Assembly (NCBI GenBank): GCA_900553755.1
Contig: USEX01000001.1
Span: 1-64,000, forward strand
Source: an uncultured Clostridium sp.
GTDB lineage: Bacteria; Bacillota; Clostridia; TANB77; CAG-508
Direction: 5' to 3'
Length of the DNA: 64,000 bases
Below are positions 35,407 to 43,882 of the stretch, in pieces. The notes below the pieces were generated by a model that did not search any database, was not told the origin of the DNA, and saw nothing but the letters and a program-made list of their open reading frames with translations. The stretch's first letter is position 1; every line of letters begins with the position of its first letter. Both the position numbers and the translations under genes were made by a program.

Positions 35407-35712
35407 TTAAAAGTTATGTTTACTATTTATCATAGTAATTTTATTTAATAATTCATTATATTCATCTCTAGTTATATTATCAGGTAGTTTTTTACACTCA
35501 GCTTTTTCTTCTTCTGTCATTTCATCATCATAATAATATAATATAACATCTCCATTTAATTGTTCAAACTCATACTCTGTGTAAATCTTATTTGATAATT
35601 TAATACCTAACTTTTCTAATGTTGTTTTTTCCTTATCAGTAAATTCTTTATTTACATCAACAACTTCTTTATTAAAGTATCTTTTTTTCCATTTTTTCAA
35701 GGTATCATCCAT
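35407..35712 (-). CDS. Unrecognised protein
   Basis: A 101-residue charged protein with no known domain and no membrane segment. It lies six bases after the stop of the receiver-domain gene and is followed by a strong terminator, so the two form a short operon under the promoter with 0A-box-like sites. It may be a partner or target of the receiver protein. Confidence 0.65.
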   Translation of the reverse strand: MDDTLKKWKKRYFNKEVVDVNKEFTDKEKTTLEKLGIKLSNKIYTEYEFEQLNGDVILYYYDDEMTEEEKAECKKLPDNITRDEYNELLNKITMINSKHNF

Positions 35713-35718
35713 AAAAAA

Positions 35719-36192
35719 TTACCTCTTCTTAAATAATTTTTTAAATATACTTTTTCCTTCAGTATTTTCCTCTTTCTCTTGATGTTTTTCTATTATATCA
35801 CTTTCATTTGTGCTTTGTAAATACAAGAAGTCACCAATTGCGTATTTCAATTGACTTTCATAGGAAATTTTACTTATTACTTTAAAAACTCCTAAGTCAT
35901 ACGCTTTCTTATTAAATTCTGCACCAGAATCTCCTGTTACAAGAATAAATTGTGGCTTATGAGCAATACTAGAATTATTAACGAGTTCAATTACATCTAT
36001 TCCATTTTTCTCTGGCATTTGATTGTCTGTTATAACTAAATCTGGTTGTAAATTAACAATCATTTCATATTCTTCTTGTCCGTTTTTTGCTATTCCTATT
36101 ACATCGATCTCACTAAAAGATGATGCAACTTTTTTGTGTTGTTCTGCTATAACATTTACATCATCTGCAATTACTACTTTTATTTTTCCCAT
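35719..36192 (-). CDS. Stand-alone receiver-domain protein with basic tail
   Basis: A 157-residue CheY-like protein. VVIADDVNV, LVITDNQMP with the phosphoacceptor Asp near 53, VTGDSG and a Lys in VISKIS are all present. There is no output domain; after an acidic linker it ends in a basic tail (KSIFKKLFKKR). The ATG at 36192 is chosen over an upstream TTG. Two TGTCGA sites lie upstream. It may relay phosphate or control a partner by direct contact; the kinase is not known. Confidence 0.82.
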   Translation of the reverse strand: MGKIKVVIADDVNVIAEQHKKVASSFSEIDVIGIAKNGQEEYEMIVNLQPDLVITDNQMPEKNGIDVIELVNNSSIAHKPQFILVTGDSGAEFNKKAYDLGVFKVISKISYESQLKYAIGDFLYLQSTNESDIIEKHQEKEENTEGKSIFKKLFKKR

Positions 36193-36248
36193 TTTTCTTT
36201 CACTTTCCAATTTATTAAAAATATTATATCAATAAATTTTATAATGTT

Positions 36249-36268
36249 ATGTCGAAACTTGTCGACAA
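36249..36268. promoter_or_regulatory. Two tandem 0A-box-like sites
   Basis: TGTCGA cores occur at 36250-36255 and 36260-36265, exactly 10 bases apart; the second is part of the palindrome TTGTCGACAA. The same spacing is seen at 17137-17152. The pair lies between the divergent receiver and Xre genes. A TATAAT on the minus strand (36231-36226) gives a likely start for the receiver gene. Confidence 0.65.
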
Positions 36269-36276
36269 TTCAAATG

Positions 36277-36292
36277 TAACCTGCTGAGGTTA
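36277..36292. promoter_or_regulatory. Operator-like dyad before the Xre gene
   Basis: TAACCT (36277-36282) and AGGTTA (36287-36292) form a perfect inverted repeat with a four-base centre, next to a TATATT. It is a reasonable binding site for the Xre-type protein encoded just downstream. Confidence 0.5.
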
Positions 36293-36354
36293 TATTGTAA
36301 CAAAAAATTGTTATAAAATCAATATATTCAATAAAAATTTAGAAGGAGATTTTT

Positions 36355-36615
36355 ATGAGTAGAAGAAATACTAACATTGGTGATAGTCTTAATATTGTGA
36401 AAGATAGAATAAGATACTATCGTGAACTTAATAATTATTCATATCAAGCTTTATCAGATAAATTGATGCTTCAAGGTATAGATATTCATAAACAGGAAAT
36501 TTATAAAATTGAAACTGGTAAAAGAACTGTTGTTGATTATGAACTTTGCGGTTTTGCTAAAGTTTTTGGAATAAAATTAGAAGATTTAGTATCAGACTAT
36601 ATGGATAAAATATAA
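36355..36615 (+). CDS. Xre-family helix-turn-helix regulator
   Basis: An 86-residue DNA-binding protein. VKDRIRYYRELNNYSYQALS, KQEIYKIETGKR and the closing FAKVFGIKLEDLV are typical of the Xre/Cro family. AGAAGGAG precedes the ATG. It is transcribed away from the receiver gene, with operator-like and 0A-box-like sites between them, and probably represses its own promoter or a nearby accessory promoter. Confidence 0.88.
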   Translation: MSRRNTNIGDSLNIVKDRIRYYRELNNYSYQALSDKLMLQGIDIHKQEIYKIETGKRTVVDYELCGFAKVFGIKLEDLVSDYMDKI

Positions 36616-36651
36616 GAACTAGAATTATATAATGCTCTAGTTCTTATATTT
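36614..36651. terminator. Terminator between convergent genes
   Basis: AAGAACTAGA (36614-36623) pairs with TCTAGTTCTT (36636-36645), followed by ATATTTTT. It ends the Xre gene and lies just after the YolD-like gene on the other strand. Confidence 0.75.
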
Positions 36652-37074
36652 TTAGTCAAAAATTATGCTTTTAAATATATCACTATTTATATCAACTATA
36701 TCTTTTATATCTATTATTAAATCGTTTTGCATAATAATTTGTCCGTTATAATTGTCTATCTTTTTAACATTATTTACAATGGTTTCATATTTTCCACCGT
36801 CTTTTTTTGTATCAGGTATAAAATATGTTATTTCTACTTTAGGTCTATTTGATAGCATTTCTTGGATTACTTGAATTTTCATATCCAATATCAATTTTAC
36901 TTCTTCGTCCAATTCTATTCTTTTGTCTGTAAGTCTAGCTGTTTCTTTAACTTGTCCATCATAACCAGTTAATGCTGCAAAAGGTGCAAATTGTGCCGAC
37001 CTTTGATATAAACTCATTTTGGGATGTTTAGATATTGGTCTTTGTAAATTTATTATATCATCATAATTTCTCAT
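36652..37074 (-). CDS. YolD-like protein
   Basis: A 140-residue protein beginning with the typical YolD pattern (DIINLQRPISKHPKMSLYQR, SAQFAPFAALTGYDG). YolD-like proteins are encoded beside Y-family polymerases and are thought to play a UmuD-like helper role. Its ATG shares a base with the stop of the polymerase gene, so the two are translationally coupled. Confidence 0.85.
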   Translation of the reverse strand: MRNYDDIINLQRPISKHPKMSLYQRSAQFAPFAALTGYDGQVKETARLTDKRIELDEEVKLILDMKIQVIQEMLSNRPKVEITYFIPDTKKDGGKYETIVNNVKKIDNYNGQIIMQNDLIIDIKDIVDINSDIFKSIIFD

Positions 37075-38564
37075 TAAGCTTTATGACCTCCTACCTGTTC
37101 ATTTCTTTCAATTGTTGTTCCTCCATCTTCAAAATTCATTCCTTTTAGAATTGCATTTTTACCATATTTTTTCTTTATATCTAAAATTGACCTTTGAAGA
37201 TTTCTTTCTTTCTTTTCTTCATCATGTTTCTTTTCTAATTCGTGATAATCTGTAAATAAGTCTATTTGTTCAAATGTATTTTCTTTTTCTGCCTGTTCTT
37301 CATTTATAACATTATTGGCTGAAATCGTAATTCTTCTTGTAAGTAAGTTTTTATCTATTATTCTGTCATATAATTCAAGGATTGCTTCTCCTATTATTTT
37401 ATTAGAAGAAGTTTTATGGTCTAAATTGATTGTACCATGAGCATGTTTTGGTACACTTCTTCCATATCTATCAATTGTAACTTCTCCTTTATAATCGATA
37501 TTGCTATTTGTTAAATTATCTATATCATAGCCAACAGTTAATACTAATTGGTTTGTTACCATGTGTTTATCTACTAAATCTAAAACTAATAATTCTGTCA
37601 TTTCTTTTATTATAAGTTTTGTTTTTTCATAATTGTATGGGCAATGTAATACTTGTCCTGAACTTATGCTATTTGTTGTCGGAACATAAGATTTTATACT
37701 TTGCATAGTACATGGCTCATATCCCCAAGCATGGTCTATAAGTAGTTCTGCATTGATTCCAAAAAGCTTAAATAATTTATCTTCATTTTGAATTGAACAT
37801 CTAGCGACATCTCCCATAGTATGCATATTATTTTGCTCTAGTTTTTTAGCTATTCCCTTTCCTACTCTCCAAAAATCAGTAAGAGGTTTGTGATTCCATA
37901 GTTGTCTTTTATACATTTCTTCATCTAAGCATGCAATTCTAACACCTTGTTTATTTGCCTTTGCATGTTTTGCAACAATATCCATTGCAATTTTTGCAAG
38001 ATAAAGGTTAGTTCCTACACCACATGTTGCTGTAATGCCTGTTGTTTCATATACTTCTTGAATTACTTTTGTTGCTAATGTACTTGCTTTCATTTGATAT
38101 GTTTGTAAGTAATGTGTAACATCTATAAATACTTCATCAATAGAATACACATATATGTCATCTGGAGAAAAATATTTCAAATAAATATTATAGATTTCTG
38201 TACTATATTTCATGTATTTATTCATTTGAGGTGGTGCTACAATGTAGTCTAATTCATATTCAGGATGTTTTTTTAATTCACTATCTTCGTAAGATTTTCC
38301 GCTTAATATATGTCCTGGTGCATTAAGTTTTCTATTTGTGTTTACTTCTCTAACTTTTTGAATAACCTCAAATAATCTTGCTCTACCTGGTATTCCAAAT
38401 TGTTTTAGAGATGGACTAACTGCAAGACAAACTGTTTTTTCAGTTCTACTACTATCAGCAACTACTAAATTTGTTGTTAGAGGGTCTAATCCTCTTTCTC
38501 TACATTCAACTGAAGCATAAAAGCTTTTTAAATCAATTGCAACATATATGTTTTTATTTTGCAT
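37074..38564 (-). CDS. Y-family DNA polymerase (UmuC/UvrX type)
   Basis: A 496-residue translesion polymerase. VAIDLKSFYASVECRERG carries the first metal-binding Asp and the steric residues; YSIDEVFIDVT near 140 supplies the second acidic pair; the helix-hairpin-helix and little-finger parts follow. The C-terminal tail is charged, and FEQIDLFTDY fits a beta-clamp binding motif. GGGAGGTGG precedes the ATG. Such genes are common cargo on Bacillota conjugative elements and plasmids, probably helping repair during or after transfer. Confidence 0.92.
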   Translation of the reverse strand: MQNKNIYVAIDLKSFYASVECRERGLDPLTTNLVVADSSRTEKTVCLAVSPSLKQFGIPGRARLFEVIQKVREVNTNRKLNAPGHILSGKSYEDSELKKHPEYELDYIVAPPQMNKYMKYSTEIYNIYLKYFSPDDIYVYSIDEVFIDVTHYLQTYQMKASTLATKVIQEVYETTGITATCGVGTNLYLAKIAMDIVAKHAKANKQGVRIACLDEEMYKRQLWNHKPLTDFWRVGKGIAKKLEQNNMHTMGDVARCSIQNEDKLFKLFGINAELLIDHAWGYEPCTMQSIKSYVPTTNSISSGQVLHCPYNYEKTKLIIKEMTELLVLDLVDKHMVTNQLVLTVGYDIDNLTNSNIDYKGEVTIDRYGRSVPKHAHGTINLDHKTSSNKIIGEAILELYDRIIDKNLLTRRITISANNVINEEQAEKENTFEQIDLFTDYHELEKKHDEEKKERNLQRSILDIKKKYGKNAILKGMNFEDGGTTIERNEQVGGHKA

Positions 38565-38594
38565 ATTCCACCTCCCTATCTCAATTTTATATGA

Positions 38595-38623
38595 ATTATA
38601 TCATTTTATTTTGTTGTTGTAAA
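38595..38623 (-). promoter_or_regulatory. Promoter of the polymerase-YolD operon
   Basis: On the minus strand TTTACA (38623-38618) and TATAAT (38600-38595) are 17 bases apart, about 30 bases before the start codon. I saw no clear LexA site. Confidence 0.75.
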
Positions 38624-38651
38624 CACTTGTTTGCTAGTAAATATAAAAATT

Positions 38652-38679
38652 TAGATTAGTTATGTTTCAAACTAATCTA
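38652..38679. terminator. Terminator between the polymerase promoter and the gene at 38730
   Basis: TAGATTAGTT (38652-38661) pairs perfectly with AACTAATCTA (38670-38679). T-rich DNA flanks it on both strands. Confidence 0.7.
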
Positions 38680-38729
38680 TTATTCTTTTAGAATAAATAT
38701 TTATAAGACAACAAATAATCAAGTTTTTT

Positions 38730-39170
38730 CTAAAAGTCGTTTTGCATTTTTTCAAATAAATCGTAAATTTTTTCTATTTCTATAGGATATACAGAATAAC
38801 CGTTAATAAAATATTTTTTATTTTCAGCTTCTATATAGAAATCCCAGCATACATCATCTAGGTTATTAGACGTATATTCTTGATTTGATATTTTGTTCCA
38901 ATCCGAATTATTGACTATTTCTATAATCTCATTTATGTAATTATTAAATTCAATATTTTTAACTTTTAACTTTTCATTTAATTCTTTGAATTTTTCATCT
39001 TTAAATGATAAAGTATTATATTCTTTTATAAACTCTTCTGCATTTGGAATATAATTTGGAATTACAGAATGACAATATTCAAACTTATATTTACAATCTT
39101 GTGCTTTTTTAGATAGTTTATAATATGTTCCTCCGCCGAAGAACAATTGATGATAATATCCTATAATCAT
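38730..39170 (-). CDS. Unrecognised protein
   Basis: A 146-residue protein starting at an ATG after GGAGG at 39170; a longer frame to 39206 lacks a ribosome site. The N-terminal 15 residues are moderately hydrophobic and glycine-rich, the rest is charged and helical with a few aromatic residues. No family is recognised. It is one of a row of small cargo genes between the polymerase and the conjugation genes. Confidence 0.65.
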   Translation of the reverse strand: MIIGYYHQLFFGGGTYYKLSKKAQDCKYKFEYCHSVIPNYIPNAEEFIKEYNTLSFKDEKFKELNEKLKVKNIEFNNYINEIIEIVNNSDWNKISNQEYTSNNLDDVCWDFYIEAENKKYFINGYSVYPIEIEKIYDLFEKMQNDF

Positions 39171-39256
39171 AGAAACACCTCCAATAAACCACATTATTAT
39201 TTGCATTATATCATAAAGAAGTAAATAATTTTCAACTAATTACCTGCTCTATATCC

Positions 39257-39481
39257 TTATAAATGATTTTCATTTAAATTTTTATCAAAATATTTTTTAC
39301 ATTTATCACAATAGAAAGTATCTCTGTTAAAGTCAAAACTACACCCCGAAACATATTTTATTTTGCTTTCTTTAATTTTTTTTAGATTCTTACCAAATAA
39401 ACTACCAAAAATAACTGATAATTCATTTTTGCAATAAGGACATTTTAAATGTAATAATCCTAGATTTATTCTATCTTCCAT
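39257..39481 (-). CDS. Small zinc-ribbon protein
   Basis: A 74-residue protein with two Cys pairs, CPYC near residue 14 and CDKC near 58, spaced as in a zinc ribbon. ATGAGGT precedes the ATG. Function unknown. Confidence 0.65.
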   Translation of the reverse strand: MEDRINLGLLHLKCPYCKNELSVIFGSLFGKNLKKIKESKIKYVSGCSFDFNRDTFYCDKCKKYFDKNLNENHL

Positions 39482-39629
39482 TGTATCTACCTCATAAATT
39501 ACTTATATAATTTATTATTTTTTATTTTCTTCAGTATTAGCTTTATATAATTCGGTATATTGACATTTTTTGAAAATTATTGTCTATAATATTTTTTAAT
39601 TTGAAACTAGTTATATCTATATCACAAAA

Positions 39630-40391
39630 CTAGATAAATTTAAATCCTTTTGGAGCTTTAGTGGCATTAGAACTTCCGTCTCCTGAGATATAGATTGTTC
39701 CAATTTTTTTTCTTCCGATAATCCCTTTTTTATAAATTTCATATCCATCAACATAAGTATTGTTTTTTCCCGAAAAAGATCCAATTCTCTCATAACTTAT
39801 TTTTTTATTATCTAAAGTTATAAGTGAATTCAAATATTTATACTCTAATTCAACAGATGTTACTTCTATTGGATTTTCTACAACAAATCCATAGTTTTCG
39901 TTTGAATCATCTGAATATTTTATAACAGAAAATTTAGAGGGAAATGTTTCTTTTTCATAATAATATTCTTTTTCTATTTTATCTAATGATGTAAAATCAT
40001 ATATTCCTTGTTCCATTTCTCCTGTTTCTTCATTAAAACCATAAGTAAAATATGAATATACAATGCACCAAGCAAATTTTTCTTTTTCTTCCACATTTAA
40101 GTCATTTTTGTAAAATGATATATAATTTTTATCCAATAATTTAATGGCTGTTCTTATCCTTTCTTCTTTTGGAACCTCATTTATTATTTTAGGTATTTTC
40201 CCTTGTAATACATCAGTAATAAAATCATAAATTAGCAGAATTTCATTAACACTATATTTATAATTTATAAACTTTGATATAATTGTACACATATTTGAAT
40301 TTGCAACTATTCCTCTATTACCTATGTCTATATTATTTTCTATCATAAATTTTTTTACTTGATTGTATACTTTTTCTTCTAATATTTCCAT
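39630..40391 (-). CDS. Unrecognised protein
   Basis: A 253-residue soluble protein with no recognised domain. The first half is helical and acidic; the second half is rich in Tyr and Gly with a final GTIYISGDGSSNATKAPKGF segment. AGGAG precedes the ATG. It may belong with the phosphatase and the 88-residue protein upstream, with which it forms a tight row of genes. Confidence 0.65.
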   Translation of the reverse strand: MEILEEKVYNQVKKFMIENNIDIGNRGIVANSNMCTIISKFINYKYSVNEILLIYDFITDVLQGKIPKIINEVPKEERIRTAIKLLDKNYISFYKNDLNVEEKEKFAWCIVYSYFTYGFNEETGEMEQGIYDFTSLDKIEKEYYYEKETFPSKFSVIKYSDDSNENYGFVVENPIEVTSVELEYKYLNSLITLDNKKISYERIGSFSGKNNTYVDGYEIYKKGIIGRKKIGTIYISGDGSSNATKAPKGFKFI

Positions 40392-40401
40392 ATTGTTTCT
40401 C

Positions 40402-40668
40402 CTATTCTTTTATTGCTATCATCAGTTCATTTGATTGTACCGTTCTACTTGCATTTTCATAAGTAAACTTTGCTCCAGTAAAATAAACATTATAGTCTTT
40501 ATTTTCAAAGTAATCTTTGTTCATTCTTAAAAATTCATCTACTTCAGCTTCAGATAAATTATTTTTTATCCTTAACTCATAAAAAGTATATCTAATATAA
40601 TTTGGATTTTCTTTCTCCTTAGATGAAATATAATTAATTGTAAAACTTTTTAACTCTTTATCTGTCAT
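40402..40668 (-). CDS. Unrecognised small protein
   Basis: An 88-residue protein. The ATG at 40668 follows AAGGAG and overlaps the end of the phosphatase gene by 11 bases, so the two are translationally coupled. The sequence is polar with many Tyr and Glu residues, and no domain is recognised. Confidence 0.65.
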   Translation of the reverse strand: MTDKELKSFTINYISSKEKENPNYIRYTFYELRIKNNLSEAEVDEFLRMNKDYFENKDYNVYFTGAKFTYENASRTVQSNELMIAIKE

Positions 40669-41125
40669 TAAGCTCACTCCTTATCTTATTAAGAAAACAA
40701 TTACATCCCTCTATAATATCATTATAAGTAATTTCAAAATTTCCAGTGTACCATGGATCAGCAATATCTCTTGGATTACTAGAAAATTCTAAAAGCCTAT
40801 ATACTTTATTATCAACATCTTGTCCAACAATTCCAATTATATCTCTTATATTTTTATTTTCCATGCCAATAATATAGTCAAATTTCTTATAATCATTCTT
40901 TGTAATTCTTCTTGCTTTATGGTTTGTATATGGAATACCTTTTTGTTCTAACTTATCTATTGTTCCATAATGCATTCCATTACCTATTTCTTCATAGCTT
41001 GTTGCAGCAGAATCTATATAAAACTTATTTTCAAGTCCATTCTTTTTTACCATATCCTTAAAGACAAATTCTGCCATTGGAGAACGACAAATATTGCCTA
41101 AACATACAAATAGTATTTTTATCAC
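40658..41125 (-). CDS. Low-molecular-weight protein-tyrosine phosphatase
   Basis: A 155-residue phosphatase. CLGNICRS at residues 7-14 is the catalytic P-loop with Cys and Arg, and the C-terminal DPWYTGNFE supplies the general-acid Asp. The start is GTG after GGGAG. The length is normal for the family. It removes phosphate from protein tyrosines or arginines; its target here is unknown, and it is probably cargo of the mobile element. Confidence 0.92.
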   Translation of the reverse strand: MIKILFVCLGNICRSPMAEFVFKDMVKKNGLENKFYIDSAATSYEEIGNGMHYGTIDKLEQKGIPYTNHKARRITKNDYKKFDYIIGMENKNIRDIIGIVGQDVDNKVYRLLEFSSNPRDIADPWYTGNFEITYNDIIEGCNCFLNKIRSELNDR

Positions 41126-41207
41126 TTATTACTCCCACCTTACTTTGCACATTATATCATATAATTAGTAAAAAAACTTAAAATATATTAAATTTCTACA
41201 AAAAAAT

Positions 41208-41248
41208 AAATCCAGGTACTTACTTATATAGAGTAAATACCTGGATTT
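41208..41248. terminator. Terminator at the end of the conjugation operon
   Basis: AAATCCAGGTA (41208-41218) pairs with TACCTGGATTT (41238-41248); T runs stand on both sides. It lies directly after the gene at 41250 on the minus strand and before the phosphatase gene. Confidence 0.85.
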
Positions 41249-41249
41249 T

Positions 41250-41438
41250 TTATTTCATTTTTTCTTTTGATTTTTTTATTATAATTCTATTTATATCTTT
41301 TTCAGTAATTATTCTGTTTCCAATAGAGACACCAGCAGAATTAACAATTTCTACTAAATATTCATTATTCTTTATATTTAAAATTGTTGCTCTATTTTTA
41401 TCATTTAGTTCTACTACATCAAATATTTTTAATTTCAT
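41250..41438 (-). CDS. DUF4926-like small protein
   Basis: A 62-residue protein with the strand pattern of small SH3-like DUF4926 proteins (FDVVELNDKNRATILNI, NNEYLVEIV). It ends the conjugation gene row and shares its general build with the 58-residue protein at 27938. Function unknown. Confidence 0.6.
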   Translation of the reverse strand: MKLKIFDVVELNDKNRATILNIKNNEYLVEIVNSAGVSIGNRIITEKDINRIIIKKSKEKMK

Positions 41439-41467
41439 TATTTATTACCCTTTCGTTTGTTATATTT

Positions 41468-43105
41468 TTAATACATTGGAGTGCCATATCCTCTGATTTC
41501 GTTACTATTTAAATCATAATCTCTTTCCTTACAACTATCACTTGAGTTTCCCTCTATAGTATAAACACGCCCATTTTCAACACATTTTACAATTCCGACA
41601 TGGTCTGCAATGCCATCATGTTTATCAGCCCAGTCAAAGAATATGATATCTCCAGGTTTTGGAATATATCCGCCATCTTGCCATAAACCACATGCTTTAA
41701 ACCATGCAACTCCTTCCGATTCACAACTTGCAAATTTCGGTATTATACCTGCATCAATATATCCACATTCATTTGCACACCAAGATACAAATGTTGCACA
41801 CCATTCAACTCTTGAACTAAATCCATACCAAGACCAATAAGGTTGTCCACCAACATTTCCTATTTGACTTTGAGCTACGGCAACAATATCATTACTTCCT
41901 GAAGAATTATATATAACATTTGCCCACATGCTTACATAGTCATCTTTTAGTAGTTCATTTAATTGTTCTCTTTGCGATGAATTAAAATTGTATTTGTCAG
42001 CCATTTCTTCAGCTGTTTTATGATTTATTTTGATATGTAATTTTGTATGAGTTATTGTTTTATATTCAGTCCAAGTTAAATGTATAATAACTTTTTCTTC
42101 AGTTGATTCTTCTTTTGTAAATGCAATTTCATTCATTTCCCAAAATATCTTTTTAATTTCCTCAATTTTATTATCATCTAATGACATCATTTCTGTTTGA
42201 TAATTGCCATTACTATACTTTGCTACATAAACAGATAAAACTTCTTTCCACTCTGCTCTACTTCCTTCAATGTCGTATTCTTCATAAGGATTTTCTTGCT
42301 GAATAGCTGTAATCTTATTCATGAATTCGGTGTTTAATTCAGATATAACCTGTGACATATTTTTAGAATTTGATTCATACTCATTTGAGAAAAAAATACC
42401 AAAAACAGAACTTACTAAAAATCCTATCATGCAAATAACTATTATTATCATTACAACTATCCATCCACCTGCAATCAAAAACATAATTAAACTTTTCATT
42501 GCTGCAATCATCATTTTTACTGCTCTAATTACTGCTTTAATAGTTGCTTTTGTAGCCTTAACACTTGCTTCAGCTGCTGCTTTTATTCTTTGAGCAGTTT
42601 TTTGAGCAACCTTTGCAGTTGCTTTTGCTTTTTTTTCAGTATGTATTGTGATATTTTTTGATGTTTTTATTGATTTAATACCTGTACTACTTGCAGTTTT
42701 AATAAATTTTCCTTTATTCTTTTGTGATGTTCTAATAGTTTTGTGTTTTATAGGAGTATTTATTTTTTTAGAATTCTTTTCTATGTATTCTTTCTCTTTA
42801 CCTCTTGCAATTTTATTTTTAAATGCTTTTACTCTTTCAACACCTTTATTGATATCTTCAACAGATTCTTTTACTGCATTTTTACCATATTTATTAAAAG
42901 CATAAATACTTTTATTAGTTGCTATATTAGTTCCGTTAGAAATTTTATTGCTTGCATACTCAACTTCATTTTCTCCATCTGGATTATAGGTGTTTTCCCA
43001 CTTATCTTTTGTAGAAACAATATTACTTTTTATTCTAGCCGAAGTGTTGACAGATTTGTCTAATGTTTTTACTTTTCCCCTAACTTTTGTTTTTATATCA
43101 GCCAC
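41468..43105 (-). CDS. Conjugation-associated CHAP-domain cell-wall hydrolase
   Basis: A 545-residue protein. The first 190 residues are very basic and polar, a membrane helix follows near 210-240 (SLIMFLIAGGWIVVMIIIVI), then a helical stalk, and a C-terminal CHAP domain with WCATFVSWCANECG (catalytic Cys) and DHVGIVKC (His). The start is a GTG at 43105 after AAGGAGG. Such proteins open the cell wall for the type IV secretion channel in Gram-positive conjugation, like CwlT/TcpG. It follows sortase and VirB4 in the usual order. Confidence 0.88.
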   Translation of the reverse strand: MADIKTKVRGKVKTLDKSVNTSARIKSNIVSTKDKWENTYNPDGENEVEYASNKISNGTNIATNKSIYAFNKYGKNAVKESVEDINKGVERVKAFKNKIARGKEKEYIEKNSKKINTPIKHKTIRTSQKNKGKFIKTASSTGIKSIKTSKNITIHTEKKAKATAKVAQKTAQRIKAAAEASVKATKATIKAVIRAVKMMIAAMKSLIMFLIAGGWIVVMIIIVICMIGFLVSSVFGIFFSNEYESNSKNMSQVISELNTEFMNKITAIQQENPYEEYDIEGSRAEWKEVLSVYVAKYSNGNYQTEMMSLDDNKIEEIKKIFWEMNEIAFTKEESTEEKVIIHLTWTEYKTITHTKLHIKINHKTAEEMADKYNFNSSQREQLNELLKDDYVSMWANVIYNSSGSNDIVAVAQSQIGNVGGQPYWSWYGFSSRVEWCATFVSWCANECGYIDAGIIPKFASCESEGVAWFKACGLWQDGGYIPKPGDIIFFDWADKHDGIADHVGIVKCVENGRVYTIEGNSSDSCKERDYDLNSNEIRGYGTPMY

Positions 43106-43129
43106 ATTTTGCACCTCCTTCTTCTAGTT

Positions 43130-43882
43130 TTATATAATTTGTTTTGCAACAACAACTAATCTGCTATTTTGAGCAGAATATTCGCAAGTTGATAATGTTA
43201 TTAACTTCTCCTTATAATTTGGAATAATACCTGTATTATAAAAAGACATTGAACAACACTTTTTTATAAATTCTGAATATTCTTCTTGTGAATCTAATTC
43301 TATATTTTGATAATATTTAAAAGTATTACTTTCATATAACTTAGTTTTAAAAACTGCGAATATTTCATATTTTTTAATACCATCTAAAGTATAAAATTTA
43401 ATTATTTTATGATTATCATAATATTGTTTATCCTTATAATTTTCTAAAATTCCAAACATTTTTGAATTTTTCATGTGATGACCATATACTATTAAATTTT
43501 CACTTGTGTCTAAATTACATTCTTCTGCTAGAAATGGAGTTCCATAAGAAGAATATTCTTTATTGAAATTTCTTTTCAAGTAATATTCTGGTCTATCTTT
43601 TGTTTGCATTACTGGGTAATCTAAACTAGTATTATCTATTTTTATCCAACCTATTAAATCATCATTTTGAGCATATAAATCAGTTAAATTTATATCTCTA
43701 TTTGGGTTCAGGTTGCCTTTTGAATTGTTTTCATTATCGACTTGTATAATTTTATATAATTCTTTAAAAAACGATTCTTGTTCTTTTTCAACTTTTAATT
43801 GTTTATATATAAAATAACTGCTAATAACTATTAAAGCTATTAGCAGTATTACTATTATGAAATATACTATTTTTTTCATCAT
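43130..43882 (-). CDS. Class B sortase
   Basis: A 250-residue membrane-anchored transpeptidase. One N-terminal membrane helix (residues 4-26) is followed by the catalytic domain with YGHHMKNSKMF (His near 134), TLSTCEY (Cys near 232) and the Arg a few residues later. Its start overlaps the VirB4 stop by four bases, so it is part of the conjugation operon and probably fixes an element-encoded surface protein. No clear sortase substrate with a sorting signal was seen in the window. Confidence 0.9.
   Translation of the reverse strand: MMKKIVYFIIVILLIALIVISSYFIYKQLKVEKEQESFFKELYKIIQVDNENNSKGNLNPNRDINLTDLYAQNDDLIGWIKIDNTSLDYPVMQTKDRPEYYLKRNFNKEYSSYGTPFLAEECNLDTSENLIVYGHHMKNSKMFGILENYKDKQYYDNHKIIKFYTLDGIKKYEIFAVFKTKLYESNTFKYYQNIELDSQEEYSEFIKKCCSMSFYNTGIIPNYKEKLITLSTCEYSAQNSRLVVVAKQII

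Noticed and set aside
42321..43063. Several plus-strand frames opposite the CHAP hydrolase gene
   Set aside because: They mirror the basic N-terminal part of the hydrolase, have hydrophobic low-complexity sequence and no ribosome sites.
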